The notes below the pieces were generated by a model. The model was not told where the DNA came from, ran no database searches, and saw only the letters and a list, made by a program, of their open reading frames with translations. From Antrihabitans stalagmiti (GTDB lineage Bacteria; Actinomycetota; Actinomycetes; Mycobacteriales; Mycobacteriaceae), in NCBI RefSeq assembly GCF_016482825.1, contig NZ_JAEMNV010000002.1, forward strand, positions 885,226-949,225: a stretch of DNA of 64,000 bases, given 5' to 3'. The position numbers were made by a program, and so were the translations under genes. Positions 1-10,137 of this stretch are shown in pieces. Positions within the stretch are counted from its first letter, which is position 1, and the number at the start of each line of letters is the position of its first letter.

Positions 1-702
1 CGCTGGTTCGACGAGAACTGGAACGCACAGCTGACCAGTCCGGAAGTTGTTCGCGCAGTGAACTTCTACGTGGACACGGTGCGCGACTACGGTCAGCCCG
101 GCGCCGCGACGAGCGGCTTCAGCGAATGCGCGACTCAGCTCTCGCAGGGCAATACCGCGATGTGGTACGACTCCACCGCCGCGGTCTCGGTGCTCGAGGA
201 CCCGTCGTCGAGCAAGGTTGTCGGGAAGATCGGCTACGCGCCGGCACCATCGGCGGCAAAGAGCGACAACGGTTGGCTGTACTCCTGGTCGCTCGGCATT
301 CCCAAGACGAGCGAAAGGCCCGACGAGGCTTGGAAGTTCGTGGCGTGGATGACCAGCAAAGAGTATCTGCGCAACGTCGGCGAACAGCTCGGCTGGGAGC
401 GAGTACCGCCAGGCAGTCGGCTGTCGACCTACGAGATTCCCGAGTACAAGGAAGCCGCTGCGGCATACGGACCGCCGACTCTCTCGGCGATGGAAAAGGC
501 GGATCCAGAACGTCCGACCGTGCAGCCCGTGCCCTACACCGGAGTCCAGTTCCTCACGATCCCTGAATTCCAAGATCTGGGAACACGGGTCAGTCAGCAG
601 ATCAGTGCAGCCGTAGCCGGACGCATCAGCGTCGAGGACGCACTCGAACAAGCACAGCAGTATGCCGAGGTCGTCGGCAAGACCTATCAGGAGGCGCAGT
701 AG
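1..702 (+). CDS. Polyol/sugar ABC transporter substrate-binding protein, 5'-truncated by window edge
   Basis: The reading frame is open from base 1 and ends at TAG 700-702, so only the C-terminal 233 residues are present and the signal peptide lies outside the window. The part seen has the look of a family 1 extracellular solute-binding protein: a segment with NTAMWYDST, a region KSDNGWLYSWSLGIPKTSE typical of the ligand cleft, and a C-terminal helix bundle ending ALEQAQQYAEVVGKTYQEAQ. It lies 2 nt upstream of the first permease, in an order binding protein - permease - permease - ATPase. The permeases resemble the SmoFG/MtlFG polyol branch, so sorbitol or mannitol-type sugar alcohols are the most likely ligands; that specificity is inference. 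Confidence 0.88.
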   Translation, partial: RWFDENWNAQLTSPEVVRAVNFYVDTVRDYGQPGAATSGFSECATQLSQGNTAMWYDSTAAVSVLEDPSSSKVVGKIGYAPAPSAAKSDNGWLYSWSLGIPKTSERPDEAWKFVAWMTSKEYLRNVGEQLGWERVPPGSRLSTYEIPEYKEAAAAYGPPTLSAMEKADPERPTVQPVPYTGVQFLTIPEFQDLGTRVSQQISAAVAGRISVEDALEQAQQYAEVVGKTYQEAQ

Positions 703-704
703 CC

Positions 705-1673
705 ATGTCAAGGGCAACAACAGAAGTGGCGGCCGCTACCGCGCCCGAAGCCGAACCCGCGCCGAAACTGAGGTCGAAGCGCGATCACATCACCCGTGCC
801 GAGAAGTGGCGCCTGCGTGGACCACTGCTGCCCGCGCTGATATTTATGGTCGTCATCACGCAGATCCCGTTTCTCGTCACGCTCTACTATTCGACCCAGT
901 CCTGGAACCTCGTCCGACCAGGTTCACGAAAGTTCAACTGGCTCAACAACTACGTCGATGTATTCAAGGATAGCCAATTTCGTGAGGTCGCCCTCAACAC
1001 GGTGATCATGATCGTCGGTACGGTCATCATCTCGGTGATCCTGGGTCTGCTGCTTGCCCTGTTGCTCGACCGCCAGTTCTTCGGTCGGGGCATCGTGCGG
1101 ACGCTGTTGATCACGCCTTTCCTCGTCACACCCGTTGCGGCAGCGCTGATCTGGAAGACGACGATGCTCGATCCGGTCTACGGACTGATCAACTTCGTCC
1201 TGAAGCCGTTCGGCGTCGGACAGGTCGACTGGATCAGCAAGTATCCGCTGGCCTCGGTCATGGCCGACCTCGTCTGGCAGTGGACGCCGTTTATGATGCT
1301 GCTGATTCTCGCAGGGCTGCAATCGATGCCACGCGACATCATGGAGGCGGCCCGCGTCGACGGTGCCAGTTCGTTCGCCCTCTTCCGCGAACTGACGCTG
1401 CCGCACCTGCGACGCTTCATCGAACTCGGCGCCGTTCTCGGAGCTGTGTACCTCGTCAACACCTTCGACGCCGTCTACATGATGACGTCGGGCGGACCGG
1501 GCGTCGCGAGCTCCAACCTGCCGTACTACATCTACCAACGCGCTTTCCTCGGCTTCGACATCGGCCAGGCCGCAGCGATGGGTGTCGTGACAGTCGTTGC
1601 CACCATCATCATCTCGACGTTGGCGCTGCGCCTGATCTTCAAGAGCTTCACCGGAGCCGAGGAGGCAGCCTGA
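705..1673 (+). CDS. Polyol/sugar ABC transporter permease (MalF/SmoF-like)
   Basis: 322 residues. A charged cytoplasmic N-terminus of about 45 residues is followed by six predicted membrane segments, starting near LLPALIFMVVITQIPFLVTL. The cytoplasmic EAA loop that docks on the ATPase is visible near residues 215-235 (MEAARVDGASSFALFRELTLP), as expected for binding-protein-dependent sugar permeases. ATG 705 follows the binding-protein stop by 2 nt and the next permease starts inside its stop codon, so the three are translated together. Polyol specificity is inferred from resemblance to SmoF. Confidence 0.92.
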   Translation: MSRATTEVAAATAPEAEPAPKLRSKRDHITRAEKWRLRGPLLPALIFMVVITQIPFLVTLYYSTQSWNLVRPGSRKFNWLNNYVDVFKDSQFREVALNTVIMIVGTVIISVILGLLLALLLDRQFFGRGIVRTLLITPFLVTPVAAALIWKTTMLDPVYGLINFVLKPFGVGQVDWISKYPLASVMADLVWQWTPFMMLLILAGLQSMPRDIMEAARVDGASSFALFRELTLPHLRRFIELGAVLGAVYLVNTFDAVYMMTSGGPGVASSNLPYYIYQRAFLGFDIGQAAAMGVVTVVATIIISTLALRLIFKSFTGAEEAA

Positions 1674-2563
1674 TGAGTACCGTCCTGAACAAATCGGCTG
1701 CCGACACCGCCGCGAACACCGCGGCGATCGCCAAGAAGGCAAAGCAGAAGCGGCGGTGGAGTCGCGACTCGATTTGGTCTGTCGTCGCGTGGATCGTCGG
1801 AATCGGGTTCTTCTTCCCGGTCCTCTGGATGGTGCTCACCGCGTTCAAGAAGGAGAGCGACGCGTACACCGATCCGCCGTCGATCATCTTCACCCCGACG
1901 CTCGAGCAATTCCGCGCGGTGCTGTCCAGCGGCATCGGCACGACCCTGATGAACTCGGCTTTCGCAACAGGCATCTCGACGTTGCTGGTGCTGCTGCTCG
2001 GTGTCCCGGCCGCATTCGCACTCTCGCTGCGACCGGTCAAAGGCACGAAGGACGCACTGTTCTTCTTCATCAGCACGAAGATGCTTCCCGTTGTCGCAGC
2101 CATCATCCCGCTGTACGTGATCGTCGGCGACATCGGCATGCTCGACAACATCTGGACACTCGTAATCCTCTACACGGCAATGAATCTGCCCATCGCCGTC
2201 TGGATGATGCGATCGTTCTTCCTCGAAGTTCCCAGCGAACTGCTCGAGGCAGCAAGTATGGACGGCGCCAGCCTCTGGCGCGCGGTCCGCGAAGTGATTC
2301 TGCCGCTGGTGTCCCCCGGTATCGCCGCCACGGCCCTGATCTGCGTCATCTTCTCCTGGAACGAATTCTTCTTCGCGGTGAACCTGACAGCTGTTCAGGC
2401 TCAGACGATTCCGGTGTTCCTCGTCGGCTTCATCACCGGGCAGGGCCTCTACTGGGCGCAACTGTCGGCGGCCGCCGTACTGACCGCGCTGCCGGTCGTG
2501 CTCGCAGGCTGGTTCGCCCAGAACAAGCTGGTTCGCGGCCTGTCGTTCGGTGCCATCAAGTAG
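1673..2563 (+). CDS. Polyol/sugar ABC transporter permease (MalG/SmoG-like)
   Basis: 296 residues from ATG 1673, which overlaps the previous TGA by one base (TGATG), a translational-coupling arrangement. The longer open frame upstream overlaps the first permease and is not used. A basic N-terminus (KKAKQKRRW) precedes membrane segments starting SVVAWIVGIGFFFPVLWMVL. The EAA loop reads LEAASMDGASLWRAVREVILP. The C-terminus (WFAQNKLVRGLSFGAIK) closely matches the ending seen in polyol transporters such as SmoG, which is the main reason for suggesting a sugar-alcohol substrate. Confidence 0.92.
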   Translation: MSTVLNKSAADTAANTAAIAKKAKQKRRWSRDSIWSVVAWIVGIGFFFPVLWMVLTAFKKESDAYTDPPSIIFTPTLEQFRAVLSSGIGTTLMNSAFATGISTLLVLLLGVPAAFALSLRPVKGTKDALFFFISTKMLPVVAAIIPLYVIVGDIGMLDNIWTLVILYTAMNLPIAVWMMRSFFLEVPSELLEAASMDGASLWRAVREVILPLVSPGIAATALICVIFSWNEFFFAVNLTAVQAQTIPVFLVGFITGQGLYWAQLSAAAVLTALPVVLAGWFAQNKLVRGLSFGAIK

Positions 2564-2625
2564 GGCAATTCAGGTAGTAACGCACTCCCCCAAAATCTTT
2601 CGTATGCACACTAGGAGCAACCATC

Positions 2626-3738
2626 ATGGCTGAGATCTCGTACCAGAAAGCGTCCTGCATCTACTCCGGCGCCGACAAGCTCGCCGTCGACTCCCTCGAC
2701 CTCGAAATCGAAGACGGCGAATTCGTCGTCCTGGTCGGACCTTCCGGCTCGGGCAAAAGCACCGCACTACGGATGCTGGCAGGCCTCGAAGAGATCGACG
2801 ACGGCAACATCACGATCAACGGCAAGGACATGGTCGGCGTTCCGTCCAAAGACCGCGACATCGCGATGGTGTTCCAGAACTACGCGCTCTACCCCAACAA
2901 GACCGTCGGGGAGAACATGGGCTTCGCGCTGAAGATGCGCGGCGTCGACGCCGACGAACGCAAGCGGCGCGTCGCCGAAGCAGCAAAGGTTCTCGACCTC
3001 ACCGAATACCTCGACCGCAAGCCAGGCAAGTTGTCCGGCGGCCAGCGACAGCGAGTTGCCATGGGGCGCGCCATCGTTCGCGAACCACAGGTCTTCTGCA
3101 TGGACGAGCCGCTCAGCAACCTCGACGCCAAACTGCGCGTGCAGACCCGTACTCAGATCGCCGCACTGCAACGGCGACTCGGAACGACGACCGTCTACGT
3201 GACCCACGACCAGGTCGAAGCCATGACGATGGGCGACCGAGTCGCAGTGCTCAAGTTCGGCAAGCTGCAGCAGTTCAGCTCGCCGACCGAACTCTACGAT
3301 CGGCCTGCGAACGCGTTCGTCGCAGGATTCATCGGTTCGCCTGCGATGAACCTGTTCAACGCTCGCATCGTCAGCGGTGGCGTCGACATCGCAGGCAGCA
3401 CAATGGAACTCCCCCGCGAATCGCTGAATCTTCTTGCCTCCAGCGGACTCGACGCCGTCACCGTCGGGTTGCGACCTGAGCAGCTCGAATTGCGCCGCGA
3501 CGGAGAAGGTTTCGACGTGACGGTCGAACTGGTCGAGGAACTGGGTAGCGAGTCCTACGTCTACGCACGCAACTCGGGTTCACCGATCACCGGACTGGAC
3601 GGTCAACCCGTCACCTTCGTCGCACGCTCAGGCGGGCGCGCACCGGCGAAGCTAGCCGAATCGGTCACCATGCGCGTCAACGAAGGCGGCGTCGTGCACC
3701 TGTTCCACCCGGTGACGGGTGAGCGCATCGGGAACTAG
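2626..3738 (+). CDS. ABC transporter ATP-binding protein, MsmX/UgpC/SmoK type
   Basis: 370 residues, the usual length for carbohydrate-importer ATPases with a C-terminal regulatory domain. Walker A is GPSGSGKS (about residues 39-46), the signature is LSGGQRQRVAMGRA, Walker B is CMDEPLSNLDAKL, and the switch histidine is in VYVTHDQVEAMTMGDR. Residues from about 235 form the TOBE/OB domain (VGLRPEQLEL). AGGAG lies just before ATG 2626. It is 62 nt after the permease in the same orientation, completing the transporter. ATPases of this branch can serve several sugar importers. Confidence 0.94.
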   Translation: MAEISYQKASCIYSGADKLAVDSLDLEIEDGEFVVLVGPSGSGKSTALRMLAGLEEIDDGNITINGKDMVGVPSKDRDIAMVFQNYALYPNKTVGENMGFALKMRGVDADERKRRVAEAAKVLDLTEYLDRKPGKLSGGQRQRVAMGRAIVREPQVFCMDEPLSNLDAKLRVQTRTQIAALQRRLGTTTVYVTHDQVEAMTMGDRVAVLKFGKLQQFSSPTELYDRPANAFVAGFIGSPAMNLFNARIVSGGVDIAGSTMELPRESLNLLASSGLDAVTVGLRPEQLELRRDGEGFDVTVELVEELGSESYVYARNSGSPITGLDGQPVTFVARSGGRAPAKLAESVTMRVNEGGVVHLFHPVTGERIGN

Positions 3739-3748
3739 CCCACGCCGC

Positions 3749-3952
3749 CTAGCGGAGGTATTTCACTCCGACGACACCGAGCACGCCGAGCGCGATCAAC
3801 GCGAGGACGGCCCAGCCCAGACCACCGATCCACCAGACGAGTGCGAACAAGACGATCGCCGGGGACAGAGCGATCAGGGTGATGGTCGGGCTGTCCTTGA
3901 TCGTCTCCAGAGCGGAGCGCGTCTGGTTCCGGTCGATACCTTTACCTGGCAT
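3749..3952 (-). CDS. Small two-helix membrane protein, hypothetical
   Basis: 67 residues. A polar N-terminus of about 20 residues (MPGKGIDRNQTRSALETIKD) is followed by two hydrophobic segments (TLIALSPAIVLFALVWWIGG and WAVLALIALGVLGVVGVKYL). GGAGGAG sits about 9 nt before ATG, supporting real translation. It is convergent with the ABC ATPase gene (10-nt gap) and 21 nt downstream of the XRE regulator, with which it could be co-transcribed. No family is recognised; the length and helical hairpin suggest a small inner-membrane protein. Confidence 0.62.
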   Translation of the reverse strand: MPGKGIDRNQTRSALETIKDSPTITLIALSPAIVLFALVWWIGGLGWAVLALIALGVLGVVGVKYLR

Positions 3953-3973
3953 GGTGAGCTCCTCCGTCGGTAG

Positions 3974-4825
3974 TCATTCCAGAGTAACGCTCATCGACTG
4001 CGTACCGACGACACGAAGAAGGTCGAGCTTGTCGCGTGCATCGGTGCCGGGTCGAGGTGAATAGACCAGCAACTGCTGCGCGGCGTTGGGTGTCAGCAGC
4101 TTCTCGCAGATCACTTCCACGAGTCCCACCTCGCGGTGCTGGATCCGCTTGACGTCGGAAACACGTACGGAGACTTCGTGTTCGGTCCACAGACTCTCGA
4201 ATTCCGCACTTGCCGAACGCAAGCTGCCGACCAATTCGACGACGTCTTCGTCGCCCGAACGACGCGCCGATGTGGCACGGAGATCCGCAACGTTCCTGCG
4301 GCTCAGGTAATCCCAGTCCTCTTGCGGAAGCATACCGCGACCCCCTGGGTTCATGAAGTAGCGCCAGAAGTGGTAGCGCTCGAGGCCTCCGTACGCCCTG
4401 GCGTCGCCGAAAAGCACAACGTGCATCGGGTTCTGCACGAGGATTTCGCTGAGATCCGAGACCACAGCGGCAGGTACGTCGTCCAGCTTCGCCAGAATGT
4501 TCAACATCCCCGGCCCGATGTGCTTGTCGCCAGCTCCCCGCACCGGCGCCGAATATCCAACCAGAAAGTACAGATGATCACGCTCGTCGTCGGTCAGACG
4601 CAGCGCCCGGGCCAGCGCGCCGAGCACCTGCAACGACGGGTGCGGTCCACGTGCCTGCTCGAGGCGGGTGTAGTAGTCGGTCGACATACCGGCAAGCGAG
4701 GCAACCTCGTCGCGACGCAACCCAGGGGTCCGGCGTCGAACACCCGGCGGCAGACCGACGTCGGACGGTACCAACTGTTCGCGGCGTCGACGCAGGAAGT
4801 CGGCTAGCTCGGGTCTGTCCATCAT
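3974..4825 (-). CDS. XRE-family regulator with MmyB-type ligand-binding domain
   Basis: 283 residues. The N-terminal helix-turn-helix (about residues 8-75) has the MmyB-like pattern FLRRRREQL ... RRTPGLRRDEVASLAGMS ... YYTRLEQARGPHPS. The remaining ~190 residues fit the MmyB ligand-binding domain (PAS-like; family ligands are often lipids). AGGA lies 7 nt before the first of two tandem ATGs. The gene is divergent from the aldo/keto reductase with a 97-bp gap. In many actinobacteria such regulators control an adjacent oxidoreductase, so repression of the reductase is the natural guess. Confidence 0.88.
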   Translation of the reverse strand: MMDRPELADFLRRRREQLVPSDVGLPPGVRRRTPGLRRDEVASLAGMSTDYYTRLEQARGPHPSLQVLGALARALRLTDDERDHLYFLVGYSAPVRGAGDKHIGPGMLNILAKLDDVPAAVVSDLSEILVQNPMHVVLFGDARAYGGLERYHFWRYFMNPGGRGMLPQEDWDYLSRRNVADLRATSARRSGDEDVVELVGSLRSASAEFESLWTEHEVSVRVSDVKRIQHREVGLVEVICEKLLTPNAAQQLLVYSPRPGTDARDKLDLLRVVGTQSMSVTLE

Positions 4826-4922
4826 TCCACTGTCCTACAGACCCCCGAGCCCTGCCAGGGATCGCCGATCCCCCGATAGACCGTCTCTGCCGACGGCGAC
4901 GGAACCGGACGATGGTGGAACC

Positions 4923-5951
4923 ATGACGACCACACAGACATCGAACGAAGCAGCCATCGCCACTGTTCCACTCGGGAACACCGGTCCGACCGTCGGCCGT
5001 ATCGGACTCGGCGCCATGGGAATGTCCGGATCGTACGGACCTGCCGACGACGCCGAATCGACAGCAACCATTCACGCCGCCCTCGACTCGGGCGCCAACC
5101 TCGTCGACACCGGCGACTTCTACGGATCCGGCCACAACGAAGCGCTGATCGGGAAAGCGCTCGCCGATCGACCTCGCGAGGACTACCTGCTGAGCGTCAA
5201 ATTCGGCGCGCTGCGTGGGCCGGATGGATCATGGAACGGTTTCGACGCTCGTCCCGAAGCGACGAAGAACTTCGTCACCTACTCGCTGCAGCGGTTGGGC
5301 GTCGATCACATCGACATCTACCGCCCAGCCCGCCTGGATCCGACCGTGCCGATCGAAGACACCGTCGGTGCGATCGCCGAACTTGTCGACGCAGGCTACG
5401 TGAGGCACATCGGACTCTCGGAGGTCGGGCCCGAGACGATTCGCCGGGCCGCAGCGACCGCACCGATCGCGGATCTGCAGATCGAATACTCGATCGTTTC
5501 TCGTAGCATCGAGAATCGAATCCTGGTGACAACCCGCGAGCTCGGCATCGGCATCACCGCATACGGCGTTCTGTCGCGCGGACTGCTGAGCGATGCAGTG
5601 CGTTCAGGAAAGACGTTCGGCGCACACGACTTTCGTGCACATAGCCCCCGGTTCCAGGGCGACAATCTCGACCGAAACCTGAAACTGGTCGAGACCTTGG
5701 CCGCACTGGCCGAACGCCACGGCGTCAGCGTCGCGCAACTAGCCATCGCGTGGGTCCTCGCTCAGGGTGAGGACATCGTCCCTGTCCTCGGTGCACGCTC
5801 GCGCGCTCGCTGGGAGGAGTCGAAAGCCGCACTCACTGTGGAACTTTCGACAACCGAACTCGCCGAGATCGACAAGGCCGTCCCTGCCGACGCAGTGGCG
5901 GGCGAACGTTACGCAGCAGCACAATTCGCGTCGCTGGATAGCGAAAGGTAG
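4923..5951 (+). CDS. Aldo/keto reductase
   Basis: 342 residues. The TIM-barrel NADPH-dependent reductase is recognised from GLGAMGMSGSYG, LVDTGDFYGSGHNE (catalytic Asp and Tyr) and SVKFG (catalytic Lys). The position usually holding the catalytic His reads IYRPARLDPTVP, a variant found in the AKR13-like group. The C-terminal cofactor segment includes VPVLGARSRARWEES. It is divergent from the MmyB-type regulator and followed by a strong hairpin terminator. Substrate cannot be told from sequence; reduction of aldehydes or ketones is the family activity. Confidence 0.9.
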   Translation: MTTTQTSNEAAIATVPLGNTGPTVGRIGLGAMGMSGSYGPADDAESTATIHAALDSGANLVDTGDFYGSGHNEALIGKALADRPREDYLLSVKFGALRGPDGSWNGFDARPEATKNFVTYSLQRLGVDHIDIYRPARLDPTVPIEDTVGAIAELVDAGYVRHIGLSEVGPETIRRAAATAPIADLQIEYSIVSRSIENRILVTTRELGIGITAYGVLSRGLLSDAVRSGKTFGAHDFRAHSPRFQGDNLDRNLKLVETLAALAERHGVSVAQLAIAWVLAQGEDIVPVLGARSRARWEESKAALTVELSTTELAEIDKAVPADAVAGERYAAAQFASLDSER

Positions 5952-5963
5952 GCAAGCCAAGGC

Positions 5964-6000
5964 GAAAGCCCCCCAGTCCCTTCGGGATTGGGGGGCTTTT
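5964..6000 (+). terminator. Rho-independent terminator of the aldo/keto reductase gene
   Basis: A 16-bp stem with one mismatch (arms 5965-5980 and 5984-5999, GGGGGG/CCCCCC core) with a TTC loop is followed by TTTT on the plus strand. It starts 13 nt after the reductase stop. It is distinct from the repetitive palindrome that follows at once. Confidence 0.85.
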
Positions 6001-6004
6001 GCTT

Positions 6005-6070
6005 GGCTTCGCTCGTGAGTCTTTTCGGAGGCCCTAACCTCCAAAAAGACTCACAAGCGGCGAAGCCGCC
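6005..6070. repeat. Palindromic intergenic element, copy 1 (AKR/rpoC junction)
   Basis: Arms CTCGTGAGTCTTTTCGGAGG (6012-6031) and its near-complement (6038-6057, two mismatches) surround a 6-nt loop, with outer GGCTTCG / CGAAGCC arms. The right edge abuts the rpoC stop (CTA 6070-6072). It belongs to a family repeated at 35461, 46104, 52101, 59111 and, as a half copy, 63614. It probably acts as a bidirectional terminator or REP-like element. Confidence 0.85.
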
Positions 6071-9000
6071 TAGCGGAAATCGTTGCTGAAGCCGTAGTCG
6101 TCCAACGGAACCGCAGCACCCGTTCCGGAGCCGAAGCCCTCGGGCGAGTAGTACTGGTCGTCGTAGGACGGCACCGCGTACGCGGCCGCACGTGCCTCTT
6201 CGGTCGGCTGAACCTGGATGTTGCGGTAACGGTTGATACCGGTACCGGCAGGAATCAGCTTGCCGATGATCACGTTTTCCTTCAGACCGATCAGCTTGTC
6301 GCTGCGGCAGTTGATCGCCGCATCGGTGAGCACACGAGTGGTCTCCTGGAACGACGCTGCCGAGAGCCACGAATCCGTCGCGAGCGACGCCTTCGTGATA
6401 CCCATCAGCACCGGACGACCTGCCGCGGGCTCAGCACCCTCGGCAACGACGCGACGGTTGCTCGCCTCGAACTCGGCACGCTCGGTGAGCGAACCAGGCA
6501 GGAACTCGGTGGCACCCGAATCGATGATCGTCACGCGACGCAGCATCTGGCGAACGATCACCTCGATGTGCTTGTCGTGGATCGACACACCCTGGCTCCG
6601 GTACACCTCCTGGACCTCGTTGACGAGGTGGATCTGCACCTGGCGGGGTCCCATGACACGCAGGACCTCGTGCGGATCCGCCGAGCCTTCCAGCAACTGC
6701 TGGCCGACCTCGACATGGTCGCCGTCCGAGAGCAGACGCTCGGAGCCGTCGTCGTGCTTGAAGACACGCAGACGTTGCCGCTTCGAGAGCTTGTCGTAGA
6801 CAACTTCCTCGCCACCGTCATCCGGGATGATGGTGATCTTGTAGAAGCGATCGTCGTCCTCGAGGCGGACCCGTCCGGACACATCGGCAATCGGAGCCTT
6901 GCCCTTCGGCACACGAGCTTCGAAGAGCTCCTGCACACGAGGCAGACCGCCCGTGATGTCCTCGCCGGCCACACCACCCTGGTGGAAGGTACGCATGGTC
7001 AGCTGGGTACCGGGCTCACCGATCGACTGAGCGGCGACGATGCCGACCGCTTCGCCGATGTCGACGAGCTTGCCTGTTGCCATCGAGCGGCCGTAACACG
7101 TTGCGCAGACGCCCGTGCCCGTGGTGCAGGTGAGCACGGAGCGCACCTTCACCTGGGTGATACCGGCTGCCAGGAGCGCGTCGATCGCGGGATCGCCGAG
7201 ATCGGCGCCACGCTCGACGACAACGTTGCCTGCCGCGTCGACCGCATTCGCGGCCAACGTACGGGCGTAGGTGCTGGTCTCGACATGTGCGTCGCGAACC
7301 AGTGAACCGTCGGCCTGCTTCTCGGCGATGTGCGTCGTGATGCCACGCTCGGTGCCACAGTCGTGCTCGCGCACGATGACGTCCTGCGACACGTCGACCA
7401 GACGACGGGTCAGGTAACCCGAGTCCGCGGTACGAAGCGCGGTGTCGGCCAGACCCTTACGAGCACCGTGGGTATTGATGAAGTACTCGAGAACGGTCAG
7501 GCCTTCCTTGAAGGAAGACTTGATCGGACGCGGGATGAACTCACCCTTCGGGTTCGTCACCAGACCCTTCATGCCCGCCAGCGACCGAACCTGAGTCATG
7601 TTGCCGGCAGCGCCGGACTTCACGATGATCGGGATCGGGTTGTCGTCGGGGTAGTGCGCCTCCATGGCCTTACCGACCTCGTCGGTCGCCTCGGTCCAGA
7701 TCTTGACCAACGCGCTGTTGCGCTCCGTGTGGTTGAGAGCACCACGCTGGTACTTGCGCTCGATCTGATCGGCCTGCGCCTCGAACGCCTCCATGATGGC
7801 CGGCTTCTCCGGCGGAACCAGAACGTCGGACATCGAGATCGTGACACCCGAACGTGTGGCCCAGTAGAAACCGGCGTCCTTGAGCTTGTCGACGGTCTGC
7901 GCAACCACGATCATCGGGTAGCGCTCGGCGAGATCGTTGATGATCGTCGCCTGACGCTTCTTCGGCATCTGCTCGTTGACGAACGGGTAGTCGGCCGGAA
8001 GCAGCTCGTTGAAGAGCACACGTCCGAGCGTCGTTTCCGCCGTCCACGCGTCGCCGCGTCGCCAGCCCTCGGGGAACAGCTTGTCCTCGATTTCGCGGGA
8101 CGGACGCTGCTGGGTCAGGCGGACCTTGATGGCCGCTCGAACCGACAGCGCGCCACGATCGACGGCCATCTGTGCCTCGGCGGGCGAGGAGTACGCACCC
8201 GTCTCCGGCAGGTCGGTGCCTGCCGCGGTGTACGAACCGACCGCGTCGTCCTGCAGACGGGTCAGGTGGTACAGACCCGTCACCATGTCCAGACGCGGCA
8301 TGGCCAACGGACGACCCGATGCCGGCGAGAGGATGTTGTTCGACGACAGCATCAGGATGCGCGCCTCGGCCTGAGCCTCGGCGGACAGCGGAAGGTGCAC
8401 GGCCATCTGGTCACCGTCGAAGTCGGCGTTGAACGCCTCACAGACGAGCGGGTGCAGCTGAATTGCCTTGCCTTCGACCAACTGTGGCTCGAATGCCTGA
8501 ATACCCAAGCGGTGCAGCGTAGGTGCGCGGTTCAGCAGCACAGGGTGCTCGGCGATGACCTCTTCGAGGACATCCCACACCTGCGAACGCTGACGCTCGA
8601 CCATGCGCTTTGCCGACTTGATGTTCTGCGCGTGGTTGAGATCGACCAGTCGCTTCATCACGAACGGCTTGAACAGCTCGAGTGCCATCAGCTTCGGCAG
8701 ACCACACTGGTGCAGCTTCAGCTGAGGACCGACGACGATCACGGAACGACCCGAGTAGTCGACGCGCTTACCGAGCAGGTTCTGACGGAATCGACCCTGC
8801 TTGCCCTTGAGCAGATCGCTCAGGGACTTCAGCGGGCGGTTACCCGGACCGGTGACCGGACGTCCACGACGACCGTTGTCGAACAGTGCGTCGACGGACT
8901 CCTGCAACATCCGCTTCTCGTTGTTGACGATGATCTCGGGAGCACCGAGATCGATCAGTCGCTTGAGGCGGTTGTTGCGGTTGATCACGCGGCGGTACAG

Positions 9001-10026
9001 ATCGTTGAGGTCGGACGTCGCGAAACGGCCACCGTCGAGCTGAACCATCGGACGTAGCTCCGGCGGGATCACCGGGACAGCGTCGAGAACCATGCCCATC
9101 GGCGAGTTGCCCGACATCTGGAAGGCCGCAACGACCTTCAGACGCTTGAGCGCACGCAGCTTCTTCTGGCCCTTGCCGCTACGGATGGTCTCCCTGAGGA
9201 TCTCCGCTTCGGCGTGGATGTCGAAGTTCTGCATCAGCTTCTGGATGGACTCCGCGCCCATCGCGCCGGTGAAGTACTCGCCGTAGCGGTCGATCAGCTC
9301 ACGGTAGAGAACTTCGTCGACGATGAGCTGCTTCGGAGACAGCTTGACGAAGGTGCTCCAGATCTCGTCGAGACGATCCAGCTCGCGCTGTGAACGGTCG
9401 CGCAGCTGACGCATTTCGCGCTCGCCGCCGTCCTTCACCTTGCGACGAACATCGGACTTCGCGCCCTCTGCTTCGAGTTCGGCGAGATCGGCTTCGAGCT
9501 TCTGCGCACGAGCCTCCAGATCGGCATCGCGCTGATCGCCGACAGCCTTCTTCTCGACCTCCATCTCGGCTTCGAGAGTGGAGAGCTCGTTGTGGCGCAG
9601 CTCGTCGTCGACGGCCGTGATGACGTACGCGGCGAAGTAGATGATCTTTTCCAGATCCTTCGGCGCGAGGTCGAGCAGGTAGCCCAACCGCGACGGCACA
9701 CCCTTGAAGTACCAGATGTGCGTGACCGGAGCGGCGAGCTCGATATGGCCCATCCGTTCGCGGCGAACCTTCGCACGGGTCACCTCGACGCCGCAGCGCT
9801 CACAGATGATGCCCTTGAAGCGCACGCGCTTGTACTTGCCGCAGTAGCATTCCCAGTCCCTTGTGGGACCGAAGATCTTCTCGCAGAACAAGCCGTCCTT
9901 CTCTGGCTTGAGCGTGCGGTAGTTGATGGTCTCCGGCTTCTTGACCTCACCGAACGACCACTGACGAATATCGTCAGCGGTAGCAAGGCCGATCCGGAGT
10001 TCATCGAAGAAGTTGACGTCTAGCAC
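6070..10026 (-). CDS. rpoC: DNA-directed RNA polymerase subunit beta'
   Basis: 1318 residues, full length for actinobacteria. The N-terminal zinc-binding site is visible (CYCGKY ... CERCGVEV), as are the catalytic Mg motif [14 protein letters not shown], the bridge-helix and trigger-loop region ([20 protein letters not shown]), the second zinc cluster ([13 protein letters not shown]) and the C-terminal [15 protein letters not shown]. Sequence runs almost colinear with the mycobacterial protein as recalled, with a small extra Ala in [13 protein letters not shown]. It lies 111 nt downstream of rpoB, separated by a perfect palindrome, and its stop codon abuts the palindromic repeat. Confidence 0.99.
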   Translation of the reverse strand: MLDVNFFDELRIGLATADDIRQWSFGEVKKPETINYRTLKPEKDGLFCEKIFGPTRDWECYCGKYKRVRFKGIICERCGVEVTRAKVRRERMGHIELAAPVTHIWYFKGVPSRLGYLLDLAPKDLEKIIYFAAYVITAVDDELRHNELSTLEAEMEVEKKAVGDQRDADLEARAQKLEADLAELEAEGAKSDVRRKVKDGGEREMRQLRDRSQRELDRLDEIWSTFVKLSPKQLIVDEVLYRELIDRYGEYFTGAMGAESIQKLMQNFDIHAEAEILRETIRSGKGQKKLRALKRLKVVAAFQMSGNSPMGMVLDAVPVIPPELRPMVQLDGGRFATSDLNDLYRRVINRNNRLKRLIDLGAPEIIVNNEKRMLQESVDALFDNGRRGRPVTGPGNRPLKSLSDLLKGKQGRFRQNLLGKRVDYSGRSVIVVGPQLKLHQCGLPKLMALELFKPFVMKRLVDLNHAQNIKSAKRMVERQRSQVWDVLEEVIAEHPVLLNRAPTLHRLGIQAFEPQLVEGKAIQLHPLVCEAFNADFDGDQMAVHLPLSAEAQAEARILMLSSNNILSPASGRPLAMPRLDMVTGLYHLTRLQDDAVGSYTAAGTDLPETGAYSSPAEAQMAVDRGALSVRAAIKVRLTQQRPSREIEDKLFPEGWRRGDAWTAETTLGRVLFNELLPADYPFVNEQMPKKRQATIINDLAERYPMIVVAQTVDKLKDAGFYWATRSGVTISMSDVLVPPEKPAIMEAFEAQADQIERKYQRGALNHTERNSALVKIWTEATDEVGKAMEAHYPDDNPIPIIVKSGAAGNMTQVRSLAGMKGLVTNPKGEFIPRPIKSSFKEGLTVLEYFINTHGARKGLADTALRTADSGYLTRRLVDVSQDVIVREHDCGTERGITTHIAEKQADGSLVRDAHVETSTYARTLAANAVDAAGNVVVERGADLGDPAIDALLAAGITQVKVRSVLTCTTGTGVCATCYGRSMATGKLVDIGEAVGIVAAQSIGEPGTQLTMRTFHQGGVAGEDITGGLPRVQELFEARVPKGKAPIADVSGRVRLEDDDRFYKITIIPDDGGEEVVYDKLSKRQRLRVFKHDDGSERLLSDGDHVEVGQQLLEGSADPHEVLRVMGPRQVQIHLVNEVQEVYRSQGVSIHDKHIEVIVRQMLRRVTIIDSGATEFLPGSLTERAEFEASNRRVVAEGAEPAAGRPVLMGITKASLATDSWLSAASFQETTRVLTDAAINCRSDKLIGLKENVIIGKLIPAGTGINRYRNIQVQPTEEARAAAYAVPSYDDQYYSPEGFGSGTGAAVPLDDYGFSNDFR

Positions 10027-10084
10027 GTAACTTCCTTTCCCCTGTACGGGTTCAGTTGCTGCAAATTCTCAAAGTTGCGGTGAA

Positions 10085-10129
10085 CCGATGTGGCATTCGT
10101 CCCGGTAAGCGGTGCGAATGCCACATCGG
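10085..10129. promoter_or_regulatory. Perfect 15-bp hairpin between rpoB and rpoC
   Basis: Arms CCGATGTGGCATTCG (10085-10099) and CGAATGCCACATCGG (10115-10129) are perfectly complementary around a 15-nt loop. It begins 9 nt past the rpoB stop and ends 59 nt before the rpoC start. It has no T-run in the minus-strand direction, so it looks less like a strong terminator and more like an RNA processing, stabilising or attenuating structure. Its core resembles the repeat at 24191-24435. Confidence 0.75.
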
Positions 10130-10137
10130 CACACGTC

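Noticed and set aside
7330..9057. 575-residue open frame antisense to rpoC
   Set aside because: Same third-position GC effect; composition is rich in Arg, His and Gln with no fold or motif.
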